DNA of 26,054 nucleotides from UBA7398 sp964567545 (GCA_964567545.1 CAZMNB010000012.1:1-26054); one strand, 5' to 3'; positions 15,600-23,350 are shown, numbered from the stretch's first letter. The notes: generated by a model not told the origin, from the letters alone. Program-made: numbers and translations.

Positions 15600-16499
15600 T
15601 TTAAGCGCGTGATTGATCGCTCCATAAACGGGTAAGTCATCGAGAACTTCCATTTTAGCGTTTGGCAACACATTAATAATCTCATTATTAAAAACATCAT
15701 CAAATAGCGCTGAACCAGATGTGTGCAATCCGCCGGCTCTAACCACTTTAAAAGGATGTCCATCAAATGAAAGTTGTTTTGCGATCCCAATCACATCTTC
15801 TGCATGTTGTTTTGCAACGGCTTTTACAATCTCAGCACTTGCTTGGTCACCATCGTGTGCTAACTCAAAAATTAGGGGAGTACGATCTTCTTCAAAGCGA
15901 AGCCCACCGCGAGTGTGCGCTTCGAAAAATTCCATCACATCAGTAAAGCCAAAGAGCGCTGGGATCTGTGTGGATAGAACTGAGTGCGGACGTTGGCCAT
16001 GAATTTCCATCGCGATTCGGTCTAGCGCCATACCAATTACTTGGCCAGCGCCACCAGCTTCGCCCATACGCATTCCCATGGTTTGAACTGACTTTCCATC
16101 ATGTTGCCCGACAGTTTTTCCACCGGTTCCAGCAATTGAAGCTACGCCATTTCCATCTGGAATACCGGCATAAAGCGCAGCAAATGCATCATTAATTATG
16201 GAGACATTAGTCGTAAAACCAATTGCAGCAATTACTGGACGCATTAATGCAACATCAGATGGCCAATCTATTCCAGACATAGCAAAAGTTGCCTTTACTA
16301 CTTCTTTCTTTACGGCACCAGCCTTGGCAAGCGCTTCAGTTATTACTAAATCAAGTGCAGATTGCGTTTTTGTTAAACCAACTCGCTCCCATTGCGCTGC
16401 ACCGTTTCCAGCAATTGCAATAATTTTTCCAGATAAATCGGCAACACAGGCATCGGTTTTAGTTCCGCCAGCATCAATGCCTAGAATATATTTACTCAT
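15591..16499 (-). CDS. BadF/BadG-type sugar kinase (N-acetylglucosamine kinase-like)
   Basis: ASKHA-fold ATPase/kinase of the BadF/BadG/BcrA family, whose members beside sugar operons phosphorylate GlcNAc or glucosamine at C6. 302 residues from the ATG at 16499. ATP-site motifs: phosphate-1 LGIDAGGTKTDA at the N-terminus, phosphate-2 SIAGTGGKT, and RAGGLHTSG as the adenosine motif. The CoA-enzyme-activase cysteine cluster is absent, favouring a sugar kinase. The start overlaps the upstream glycosidase stop by eight bases (ATGAGTAA), so the two are coupled; an in-frame TTG one codon earlier is a less likely start. The substrate is unproven: a monosaccharide released by the glycosidase or the imported glycoside itself. 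Confidence 0.8.
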   Translation of the reverse strand: MSKYILGIDAGGTKTDACVADLSGKIIAIAGNGAAQWERVGLTKTQSALDLVITEALAKAGAVKKEVVKATFAMSGIDWPSDVALMRPVIAAIGFTTNVSIINDAFAALYAGIPDGNGVASIAGTGGKTVGQHDGKSVQTMGMRMGEAGGAGQVIGMALDRIAMEIHGQRPHSVLSTQIPALFGFTDVMEFFEAHTRGGLRFEEDRTPLIFELAHDGDQASAEIVKAVAKQHAEDVIGIAKQLSFDGHPFKVVRAGGLHTSGSALFDDVFNNEIINVLPNAKMEVLDDLPVYGAINHALKYS

Positions 16500-17775
16500 C
16501 AAAGCGCCCCAACAACCCGCGATGCACTTCTTTTAATCGCGCCCACACATCTTTTACTACATCAGCTTTTGGTCCAAGTGGATTAGAAACTAGCGCTCGA
16601 ATTGCAGTTGCTTCATCACCTGATTGTGCAGCTTCAATTGTAAGAAGTTCAAAGTTTTTTACGCCGTCAACTAAAACCTTAATATCAGGCCGCATTGCCG
16701 ACCCTGATAGAGCTTTAGCGCCATCTTTTGTGATGAGTGAAGGAAGTTCCATTACTACTTCGTTTGGAAATTCTGGGATGGCACCATTATTTCGAGTATT
16801 TACTACATGCACTCTGTGAGCATCTGAAGCAATATCCGCCATTAATTCGGCCGCTGAATCGGAATAGTAAGCCCCACCGCGGAGCATTAACTCATCTGGT
16901 TTAGTCTTTAAGTTTTCATCGCCGTATTTAATTAATAAATCCGCTTCTATTTTCATAACTTCAGAGGCACGAGTTGCTGCAGTTTTTTGAAAATTGATCC
17001 AAGCTTGCGTTTCATAGTAATAGAGCAGATAATAATTTGGGATGGCTTTAATTTTATCAATGGCATCGGGTGTCCAATGCGGTTCAGCATCTTGTGCGCC
17101 AGATTTCACAGTTAATCCTCGAAAACCTTGAATCACATCCAATGAGCGATCAATCCCACCAATTTTTGCGCCACGAACCCAGGAAAGATGATTTAAGCCA
17201 ACGTAATCCATTTCGATTTCAGCGAATGGGACTTTAAGGGTATTTGCAATCTCGGTCTTAATATTCCACGGAACATTGCAGAGTCCAATAGTTTTTACTT
17301 GGGGCATAAGTCTAATCAATGCTTCGGTAATTAGGCCGGCTGGATTTGTGAAGTTTAACAGCGTTGCATTTGGAGATTCTTCAGAAATGACGTGCGCCAG
17401 ATTTAACGCAACTGGGATAGTGCGAAGCGCCTTAGCAAATCCGCCAACCCCGACAGTTTCTTGCCCCACTAAATTGAATTCACGCCCTAACTTTTCATCC
17501 CGATCTCGTGCAGATTGAGTACCGATTCGAAATTGGCTAACTACAAAAGTGGTATCGCGGATTGCGCTTTTTAGGTCATCACCCCATGTAATTGAAATAC
17601 CACCACCAGCGGCAATCGCCATACGCTCGGCAAACTTTCCAACTATTTCCAATCTTTCTTGATTGATATCGTGAAGATGGATATGAGTTATTGGTAACCG
17701 ATCGCGGCGAGTAAGTACGCCGTCAATTAATTCTGGGGTATAGGTAGATCCGCCGCCAATCACTGCAAGTTTCAT
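16492..17775 (-). CDS. GH4 6-phospho-beta-glucosidase-like glycosidase
   Basis: NAD- and Mn-dependent glycosidase of family GH4, cleaving by an oxidation-elimination mechanism. 427 residues. The Rossmann start is VIGGGSTYTPELI; FRIGTQSARDRDEK and GQETVGVGGF match the 6-phospho-beta-glucosidase branch. NFTNPAG, the metal-binding Cys166 in GLCNVP and His196 in GLNHLSW are present, so it should be active. Cytoplasmic: no signal peptide. It follows the ROK regulator by 19 bases without an obvious ribosome site and overlaps the kinase gene. No phosphotransferase system lies nearby to supply a phosphorylated glycoside, which makes the adjacent kinase interesting. Activity on an unphosphorylated glycoside, as in some GH4 branches, cannot be excluded. 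Confidence 0.87.
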   Translation of the reverse strand: MKLAVIGGGSTYTPELIDGVLTRRDRLPITHIHLHDINQERLEIVGKFAERMAIAAGGGISITWGDDLKSAIRDTTFVVSQFRIGTQSARDRDEKLGREFNLVGQETVGVGGFAKALRTIPVALNLAHVISEESPNATLLNFTNPAGLITEALIRLMPQVKTIGLCNVPWNIKTEIANTLKVPFAEIEMDYVGLNHLSWVRGAKIGGIDRSLDVIQGFRGLTVKSGAQDAEPHWTPDAIDKIKAIPNYYLLYYYETQAWINFQKTAATRASEVMKIEADLLIKYGDENLKTKPDELMLRGGAYYSDSAAELMADIASDAHRVHVVNTRNNGAIPEFPNEVVMELPSLITKDGAKALSGSAMRPDIKVLVDGVKNFELLTIEAAQSGDEATAIRALVSNPLGPKADVVKDVWARLKEVHRGLLGRFDE

Positions 17776-17794
17776 AAGTAGATTTCGCTATTGG

Positions 17795-19015
17795 CTATCT
17801 AGCAACTTCAAGAAGCTTTGTTGGGGAGTAATTTCCAGCCATTCGCTCTTCGAAAACCAAGTTGCACGCTATTTCAGTAGCTATTTCAATTGCGCCGATT
17901 AATACCGCACTATCGCCAAGTTTCGAAACTTCAATTTTCGGTGGAAATGGCAATATCTTCTGCAGCATAGAAGTGATTGGATCTAGCAATACATCTGCTT
18001 GGCGACCAATTCCGCCCGAGAGAATTACGAGTTCGACATCCACCACCGAAGCGATCCCAGCAATGTATAGGGCTATACGTGAGGCTTCTTCATTGACAAC
18101 AGCAAGACCAAGTGAATCTCCTAGACGAGCTGCTTCAATAATCTTTTCATTTGAATAAGGAGTTTTTAACGATGTGCTTCGATACTTACTTGCAAGTTTC
18201 TTGGCTAATTCTGGAAGTAGGTCGGCTGAAGGGTTGGTTGCAGTTTTGTGGGTATCAAATGGATCTCCAAATGGAATGTAGAAAATTTCACCAGCCGCAC
18301 CGCGATGACCGCGATGTAGTTCTCCATTAAGCACTAAACCAGAACCGATACCGGAACCAATTGAAAGGACGGCAAAGTTTTCCTTGCTATGTCCAAATCC
18401 ATGCCCCTGTTCCGCAATTGTTACCAAATTTACATCGTTTTCGATCAGCGGGACTACTTTGAATTGTGCGGAAATTAATTTTCCTAGATTTACGCCATCT
18501 AAACTATCGATAGTTCCCGCAATTGTGACTTTCCCGCTTTTTTGTTCGATCACTCCCGGAGTTCCAACCACAATTGCTGCTACATCTTTTATTGAATGTT
18601 TAGTCGATTTTAATATTTGGTCAACACCATTTTTAATTGTTTCAAGGATTTCGGCTAGTGATAGTTTTTTAACTACAAAGCTCTCTTTGCTAAGTGTTTT
18701 ACCGTTTAAATCTCCAAGAGCAACTCTTATAAACTTTGCACCGATATCAATACCTAGCCCAAGCTTTACATCGCTAACTGCTTCAAAAACTGATTTAGCG
18801 CGTTTTGAATCACTTTCGCCTGGGAAATATTCTTGAACCAACCCAGATTGCGTGAGCGATTTAAGAACCAAAGAAGTTGTAGGACGTGAGAGCCCGTTAA
18901 TGCGAGCTATTTCAGCCGCATGGAGTGCGCCACTTTCTCGCAACCCATCTAAAACTCGACGCTCGTTGATAGCGCGCAGCATTGAAGGAATTGCAGGGGA
19001 TTTACTTTTTTTCAT
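17795..19015 (-). CDS. ROK-family transcriptional regulator
   Basis: Predicted sugar-responsive repressor of the operon in which it sits. 406 residues: an N-terminal winged helix-turn-helix (about residues 20-55, HAAEIARINGLSRPTTSLVL) is fused to a ROK sugar-binding domain starting at LGLGIDIGAKFIRVAL, with VGTPGVIEQ, SIGSGIGSGLVL and HRGAAGEI. The Cys-rich zinc motif of ROK kinases (CXCGX2GC) is missing after GAAGEI, as is common in actinobacterial ROK regulators, so catalysis is unlikely. The ATG shares a base with the preceding permease stop (TAATG), so it is made with the transporter. Tandem operator-like repeats at 22309-22345 are its obvious candidate target. Confidence 0.88.
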   Translation of the reverse strand: MKKSKSPAIPSMLRAINERRVLDGLRESGALHAAEIARINGLSRPTTSLVLKSLTQSGLVQEYFPGESDSKRAKSVFEAVSDVKLGLGIDIGAKFIRVALGDLNGKTLSKESFVVKKLSLAEILETIKNGVDQILKSTKHSIKDVAAIVVGTPGVIEQKSGKVTIAGTIDSLDGVNLGKLISAQFKVVPLIENDVNLVTIAEQGHGFGHSKENFAVLSIGSGIGSGLVLNGELHRGHRGAAGEIFYIPFGDPFDTHKTATNPSADLLPELAKKLASKYRSTSLKTPYSNEKIIEAARLGDSLGLAVVNEEASRIALYIAGIASVVDVELVILSGGIGRQADVLLDPITSMLQKILPFPPKIEVSKLGDSAVLIGAIEIATEIACNLVFEERMAGNYSPTKLLEVAR

Positions 19016-19908
19016 TATCCCTTAACCCCAGTGAGTGTTACGCCTTCGATAAATACTTTCTGCGAGAAAAAGAAAATGACAATTACTGGAAGCATGAAGA
19101 GCGCCGAAGCAGTCATCAACATATTTCGATCAACATGGTGCAAGTTTTGGAATTGCGTTAAACCAATACCAAGTGTCCAGAGATCTTGGTTCTCAACTAG
19201 ATAGAGTAGTGGTCCGAAGAAATCATTCCACGCACCTAGAAAAGCAAAGAGCGCAATTGCCATAATTGCCGGCTTCGCTAATGGAATTACGACCCTCATC
19301 ATTAATTGCAACTCACTACAGCCATCGATGCGTGCCGCATCTGAAATTTCGTCTGGAATTGTGGCAAAGAATTGGCGGAGCAAGAATATAGAAAAAGCAC
19401 CAGCAAAGAAGGCAGGAACGATTAATGGCAAGAAACCTGGGATCCAATGTAGTTTTGCAAAGATTACATAAACGGGAATCATCGTAACTTGGCCAGGCAA
19501 CATCATGGTCGAAAGAATGATGATGAATGTCGTACTGCGGCCCTTCCATTGCAATCTTGATAATACGTAGGCAGGGGGGACGCTGGAAACCACGGTGCCA
19601 ATCATGGTTAGCGTCGAAACAAAGAGGGTATTCATCGTCCAATGCAGGAACGGCACAGCTTGAAATACTTCAATGTAATTGTGCCAAATAAAAGGATTAG
19701 GCCAGAGCGCTCTAAGCGAGGCTTGGCGATAACTCATTAATGAGATCACAACTATTAAATAAAATGGCATCAGGAATATTGCGGAGAGTGCAATTAAAGT
19801 TGAATGGTTTGCAACTTCAAATAGGAACTTACGGCGACGGTGACGTATTTTGGCTTGGCGTGACTGTTTCGCCTGCGCGACTTCGCGCTCTAAAGTTATA
19901 GCGCTCAT
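19015..19908 (-). CDS. Sugar ABC transporter permease, CUT1 family (MalG type)
   Basis: Second membrane subunit of the sugar importer. I choose the ATG at 19908 (MSAITLEREV), giving 297 residues, because it overlaps the previous stop as ATGA (19905-19908); the open frame upstream to 20001 lies wholly inside the first permease gene. A basic cytoplasmic N-terminus precedes six hydrophobic segments. The EAA loop is DAARIDGCSELQLMMRVVIPLAKP, and the C-terminus ends in FFFSQKVFIEGVTLTGVKG, typical of MalG-like CUT1 permeases. Substrate unknown; the downstream GH4 and kinase genes suggest a beta-linked di- or oligosaccharide or amino sugar. Confidence 0.9.
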   Translation of the reverse strand: MSAITLEREVAQAKQSRQAKIRHRRRKFLFEVANHSTLIALSAIFLMPFYLIVVISLMSYRQASLRALWPNPFIWHNYIEVFQAVPFLHWTMNTLFVSTLTMIGTVVSSVPPAYVLSRLQWKGRSTTFIIILSTMMLPGQVTMIPVYVIFAKLHWIPGFLPLIVPAFFAGAFSIFLLRQFFATIPDEISDAARIDGCSELQLMMRVVIPLAKPAIMAIALFAFLGAWNDFFGPLLYLVENQDLWTLGIGLTQFQNLHHVDRNMLMTASALFMLPVIVIFFFSQKVFIEGVTLTGVKG

Positions 19909-20876
19909 TTGAATAACGTTCCGTTCGGGTAATGAACCCATCGTTTTTGAGTGCGGAGCATTATTAGCGTACAAATTAAAGTGATTACCAGTAGCACCCA
20001 AGCAAGAGCCGATGCATAACCCATTTCATAGGCTTTGAAGGCTTCGAAATAGATATGTGTGGCATAGAAGTACATTGAATTTGAATAATCATTTACCTGT
20101 CCAGCGGCTACATAAGCTTGCGTGAAGTATTGCAAACTCCCAATGATGCCCGTGACTGAAGAGAAGAAGATCACGGGCGTCATTAGTGGGAGTGTTACAT
20201 AGCGAAACTGTTGCCATGCGTTAGCACCCTCGAGGGCAGCAGCTTCGTAGAGTGATTTTGGTACATCGAGCAAGCCAGCCAAATAAATAATCATGGTGTC
20301 GCCGATTCCCCATAGGCCAAGAATGATTAATGCCCATTTTGACCATCGAGGATCGATAAACCACATCGGCGGATTCTTTATGCCAAGCGCTTCTAAGAAT
20401 TTATTAATTGGGCCAACTGCCGGATTGAAAATGTACGTGAAAGACATAGTTGCAGCAACGGTCGGTACCATCGCTGGAATGAAGAAGAAAGTGCGATAGA
20501 TATTACTGCCACGTTTAGGTTTTGTAAGGATCCACGCAGTAAATAAAGCAAAAGCTATCCGAAGTGGAATGCTTATTGCAGAAATCCAAAATGTATTTCC
20601 GATTGCTTTCCAAAAATCTGGATCTTCCTTAAACATTCGATAATAATTATCAAATCCAACCCACTCCGGAGTTTCTACGATATTAAATTTTGTAAAGGAT
20701 TGATAAAAACTAGTAACCATCGGATATGCAGTAAAAAAAAGAAAACCCAGCACCCAGGGTGACATGCAAAGTGCGATGAAGACCCAAGGAGTTCGCAATT
20801 TTCTACTTTGCGGGACAGCTAAACCCGCCCCTCGCTTGTGCGAAGGGGCGAGTTTAGCTACTGCCGATAGTTGCAT
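19905..20876 (-). CDS. Sugar ABC transporter permease, CUT1 family (MalF type)
   Basis: First membrane subunit of the sugar importer; 323 residues with six main helices. The first begins at WVFIALCMSPWVLGFLFF; the EAA loop is EAAALEGANAWQQFRYVTLP. The predicted ATG is 11 bases after the binding-protein stop without a Shine-Dalgarno. A very stable hairpin (20817-20859) falls in codons 6-20. The N-terminal 26 residues are therefore doubtful: a TTG at residue 27, just after the hairpin, is an alternative start that keeps all membrane segments. It overlaps the next permease by four bases. Confidence 0.9.
   Translation of the reverse strand: MQLSAVAKLAPSHKRGAGLAVPQSRKLRTPWVFIALCMSPWVLGFLFFTAYPMVTSFYQSFTKFNIVETPEWVGFDNYYRMFKEDPDFWKAIGNTFWISAISIPLRIAFALFTAWILTKPKRGSNIYRTFFFIPAMVPTVAATMSFTYIFNPAVGPINKFLEALGIKNPPMWFIDPRWSKWALIILGLWGIGDTMIIYLAGLLDVPKSLYEAAALEGANAWQQFRYVTLPLMTPVIFFSSVTGIIGSLQYFTQAYVAAGQVNDYSNSMYFYATHIYFEAFKAYEMGYASALAWVLLVITLICTLIMLRTQKRWVHYPNGTLFK
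20817..20859 (-). other. 18-bp stem-loop at the binding-protein/permease junction
   Basis: Arms AGCTAAAC (20817-20824) and GTTTAGCT (20852-20859) pair perfectly; after a C/A mismatch, CGCCCC (20826-20831) pairs with GGGGCG (20845-20850); then TCGC pairs with GCGA around loop TTGT, with a single bulged A at 20844. It starts 28 bases after the binding-protein stop on the transcribed strand. No U run follows, so it is not a classical terminator. It may protect the binding-protein mRNA or reduce downstream expression, as intergenic stem-loops do in maltose-type operons. Confidence 0.7.
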
Positions 20877-20887
20877 CGAGTTAGGGG

Positions 20888-22255
20888 TTAGCGATTTCTC
20901 GAAAGGATTCCAGATAACTTAGTTGCAGCCGCAGCAAGTCCTTCTTTGAGGTTTGTAGTTGTACCTGCTTGCCATGCAGACATGAAGTCATAGATAACGG
21001 CGTCATCTAAATGTTCACCAGCATTTGGGAGCAAGTGGTAACCAGAGTTTGCATTTGAGGCTATGTCATAGAAAGTCTGGTAAACGGCAGGGTACGTGAT
21101 TTTTTTAGAAGCTAGCGAAGATTTAAGAACTGGTACTGAGCCATTTGCGTTTGCATAATCAGTAGCAAGAGTTTCATCAGTAGCTAGTGCCTTCATTACG
21201 ATCCAGGCATCTGCAACGTTCTTGGAACCCTTTGAGATACCCATCAATTGACCACCAATAACGCCGCCACCATAAACTTTTGAAACGGATGCATCCACTG
21301 GAAATGGCGCAGTTCCAAAGTTCACCGAAGGTTTAGTACATGGGTTTAGCGCCCAGCCATCTGGATCGCAGAACATAGGTGCCATCCAGTCCGCATCAAG
21401 TTTCATCGCAACTCGACCAGTGATGAAATCATGTCCAGCGCCCCACTCATCACCGCGAGCGGCGACAAATTTGGTAAGCGCAGTACTACCTTTTTTGAAA
21501 TCTCCGCCGCCGTAAACTTTAGCTATGAAATCATATTGCCATTGAAATGCTTTAGCCCACTTAGCATCTGTAGCGAAACCAGGTGATCCATCTGCGTTAT
21601 ACCAACGAGCATTGAACATATAACCAAGCCACATTGCATCCATTTCAAAGCCATAATATCCAGCCCAAGGAACGAATCCTGCAGTTTTAATATTTCCAGC
21701 GCTATCAAAGGTAGTTAGCTTCTGAGAATAAGTTAGTAGATCAGCTGTTGTTTTTGGCGCTGTTTTAAAACCAGCTTTGGCTAATAAATCTTTGTTGTAA
21801 TAGAAACCAAAAGATTCAGTTGCAATTGAAGGCAAGGCGCAACGTGTATGGCCAGAGATTGAATACTTAACCGAAGCGGGTGTAAATACTTGGTCAATTT
21901 TCAACCCATTACGGCCCGCAACTAACGTGCTTAAGTTCTGCCATGCACCAGTTCCACAGAACCAACCTAAGTTTCCAGCGCCGCTGGAAACTGAGATATC
22001 TGGACCAGTTCCGGAATTGATTGCCGCAAGCGATTTAGCCATATCGACATCGCCGACTGACTTAATGGTTAAGCCGAGATTTGCTTTCTCAATTCGCGAA
22101 ATCGCAGCGTTCCATTTTGCAAGGTTGTCGCCGCTATACGGAGACCAAACTGTTACAGTTCGAGTTGCCGCGTTGGCAGAAACTCCAGAACCGATAATTG
22201 CCCCACTTAAAAGTGCGATTGCACCGAGCGAAGCGATTAATCTTTTTAAATTCAT
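20888..22255 (-). CDS. Sugar ABC transporter substrate-binding protein
   Basis: Extracytoplasmic family-1 solute-binding protein, first gene of the sugar operon. 455 residues. The signal peptide (KRLIASLGAIALLSGAIIG) ends in an ANA-type signal peptidase I site near residue 29; no lipobox cysteine is present, unusual for a Gram-positive binding protein. The mature domain begins TRTVTVWSPYSGDN; GPDISVSSGAGNLGWF, ESFGFYYNKDLLAKAGF and the ISKGSKNVADAW stretch are typical of the family. A strong AGGGGA ribosome site (22262-22267) supports the ATG. Ligand unknown. Confidence 0.9.
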   Translation of the reverse strand: MNLKRLIASLGAIALLSGAIIGSGVSANAATRTVTVWSPYSGDNLAKWNAAISRIEKANLGLTIKSVGDVDMAKSLAAINSGTGPDISVSSGAGNLGWFCGTGAWQNLSTLVAGRNGLKIDQVFTPASVKYSISGHTRCALPSIATESFGFYYNKDLLAKAGFKTAPKTTADLLTYSQKLTTFDSAGNIKTAGFVPWAGYYGFEMDAMWLGYMFNARWYNADGSPGFATDAKWAKAFQWQYDFIAKVYGGGDFKKGSTALTKFVAARGDEWGAGHDFITGRVAMKLDADWMAPMFCDPDGWALNPCTKPSVNFGTAPFPVDASVSKVYGGGVIGGQLMGISKGSKNVADAWIVMKALATDETLATDYANANGSVPVLKSSLASKKITYPAVYQTFYDIASNANSGYHLLPNAGEHLDDAVIYDFMSAWQAGTTTNLKEGLAAAATKLSGILSRNR

Positions 22256-22277
22256 CTAACTTCCCCTATCGAGTAAC

Positions 22278-22307
22278 TTCGGCAGTCCGAACGAGCGCAT
22301 CTCGTTC
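22278..22307 (-). promoter_or_regulatory. Two overlapping inverted repeats in the sugar operon leader
   Basis: TTCGG-CAGT-CCGAA (22278-22291) and GAACGAG-CGCAT-CTCGTTC (22289-22307) are both perfect, with stems of 5 and 7 bp, and share 22289-22291, so as RNA they exclude each other. They lie between the promoter region and the binding-protein ribosome site. The second could also be a protein-binding dyad in DNA. Confidence 0.4.
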
Positions 22308-22308
22308 T

Positions 22309-22345
22309 GTTAGGAAACCTACCGCTTTGTGTTAGGATACCTTAC
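22309..22345. promoter_or_regulatory. Tandem operator-like repeats in the divergent promoter region
   Basis: GTTAGGAAACCTAC (22309-22322) and GTTAGGATACCTTAC (22331-22345) are near copies 22 bases apart, two helical turns, and each has a TAGG/CCTA or AGG/CCT dyad. They lie between the sugar operon and the divergent lipoprotein gene. On the minus strand TTGACC (22360-22365) lies upstream, so the distal copy would cover the -10 region. ROK binding is inferred. Confidence 0.5.
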
Positions 22346-22376
22346 AGCAACAACCCAATCGGTCAAGGGGTCAACA

Positions 22377-23330
22377 TTGAAGGTTTTCCGTGTCAAATCG
22401 CTTTTAGCATTTATCGCCGCGCTATCTCTATTGACCAGTTGCGGAAATGGCGAAACCAAGCTTGAAGGCGTTCTGGTTTTCCATACTTATACCGATTACA
22501 ACGCTTGGGACTCGCAATTAAAGTTACTTGACCTAAAAACTGGAAAGCTAATAATCCTTAGCGAAAAATGGAACGTAATTCACGCTATCAACGGACATTT
22601 TTCACCCGATGGTAAACATCTGACATTTATGGGTTCAGCAAAAGGTTTAACCGAGCCGGATTGGGATGTTTTTGTTTCTAATTGGGATGGTCAGAAATGG
22701 GTGGAGCCAGTAAATCTAACTGGACCAAATGGGAAGCGTGATGAAGATCCGAAGTTCAATCCAAATAATAAAACTGTTGTATATAAAGAAGACGGCGTAC
22801 TTGCAACCATCAATATTGATCGTACGAATTTAACCTACTTAACCATTGGCGAAGCTGAATCATCCATGCCATATTTTGCGCCAAACGGGAAGGATATTCT
22901 TTTCGAACGTAATGGTGAAATTTTGTTGTTGAGAGATGGAAATACAAAAGTTTTATCTGGAAGTTCAGGATTAAAAACATACTATCCAATTGGAGTTGAT
23001 GATAAGAAATTTCTCTTTACGCAGATCCAAGAGAATAAGCATGATCGAATCATGTGGGGTTTCTATAATGGATCTGAACCAAAACCTCTATTTTTTGATT
23101 CCGAAGCTTTCGACACATCCGATGCATTTCCATACAAGGATGGCACAGAATATATGTTCACCGTATCGGGAGATTCTAAAGTACCACTTGGCGGATATAA
23201 CTTGATGTTAGTTGATTTCAAGAAACAAACTTCTAAGAATATTGATGATTACTTTGGCAAAGTTAATACTGACTTACAAGAACTGGGTCCAGCCTGGTCA
23301 GGGACAGCACACTTTCCACAGCGCCGCTAA
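22377..23330 (+). CDS. Lipoprotein with TolB/PD40-like beta-propeller repeats
   Basis: Function unknown; probably an extracytoplasmic lipoprotein. I choose the TTG at 22377 because AAGGGG (22365-22370) lies exactly 6 bases upstream and the product then begins with a compact signal sequence, MKVFRVKSLLAFIAALSLL, with lipobox Cys22 in LLTSC (317 residues). A GTG at 22329 would add 16 residues through the operator-like repeats. The mature part has several PD40/WD40-like units: GHFSPDGKHLTFMG, PKFNPNNKTVVYKEDG, PYFAPNGKDILFERNG. It is divergent from the sugar operon, so regulation may be shared. It could bind a ligand or a protein; nothing in it suggests an enzyme. Confidence 0.7.
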   Translation: MKVFRVKSLLAFIAALSLLTSCGNGETKLEGVLVFHTYTDYNAWDSQLKLLDLKTGKLIILSEKWNVIHAINGHFSPDGKHLTFMGSAKGLTEPDWDVFVSNWDGQKWVEPVNLTGPNGKRDEDPKFNPNNKTVVYKEDGVLATINIDRTNLTYLTIGEAESSMPYFAPNGKDILFERNGEILLLRDGNTKVLSGSSGLKTYYPIGVDDKKFLFTQIQENKHDRIMWGFYNGSEPKPLFFDSEAFDTSDAFPYKDGTEYMFTVSGDSKVPLGGYNLMLVDFKKQTSKNIDDYFGKVNTDLQELGPAWSGTAHFPQRR

Positions 23331-23350
23331 TCGCGTTAATCCCGCTAATC
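23324..23350 (+). repeat. Three tandem 9-bp units at the lipoprotein stop
   Basis: CCGCTAATC (23324-23332), GCGTTAATC (23333-23341) and CCGCTAATC (23342-23350) follow head to tail, spanning the stop codon. The rest of the gap to dxr (to 23409) shows no terminator or clear promoter, only a GAGAAG ribosome-like site (23396-23401). Confidence 0.5.

Noticed and set aside
16500..16502. TTG start one codon before the kinase ATG
   Set aside because: The next codon is ATG and directly precedes the conserved SKYILGIDAGG start; one extra residue has no support.
18384..18836. 150-codon plus-strand open frame opposite the ROK gene
   Set aside because: Shadow of a clearly recognised gene; no start signals or family features.
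19909..20001. 31-residue N-terminal extension of the second sugar permease
   Set aside because: It lies wholly in the first permease gene; the ATGA overlap at 19905-19908 gives the usual coupled start.
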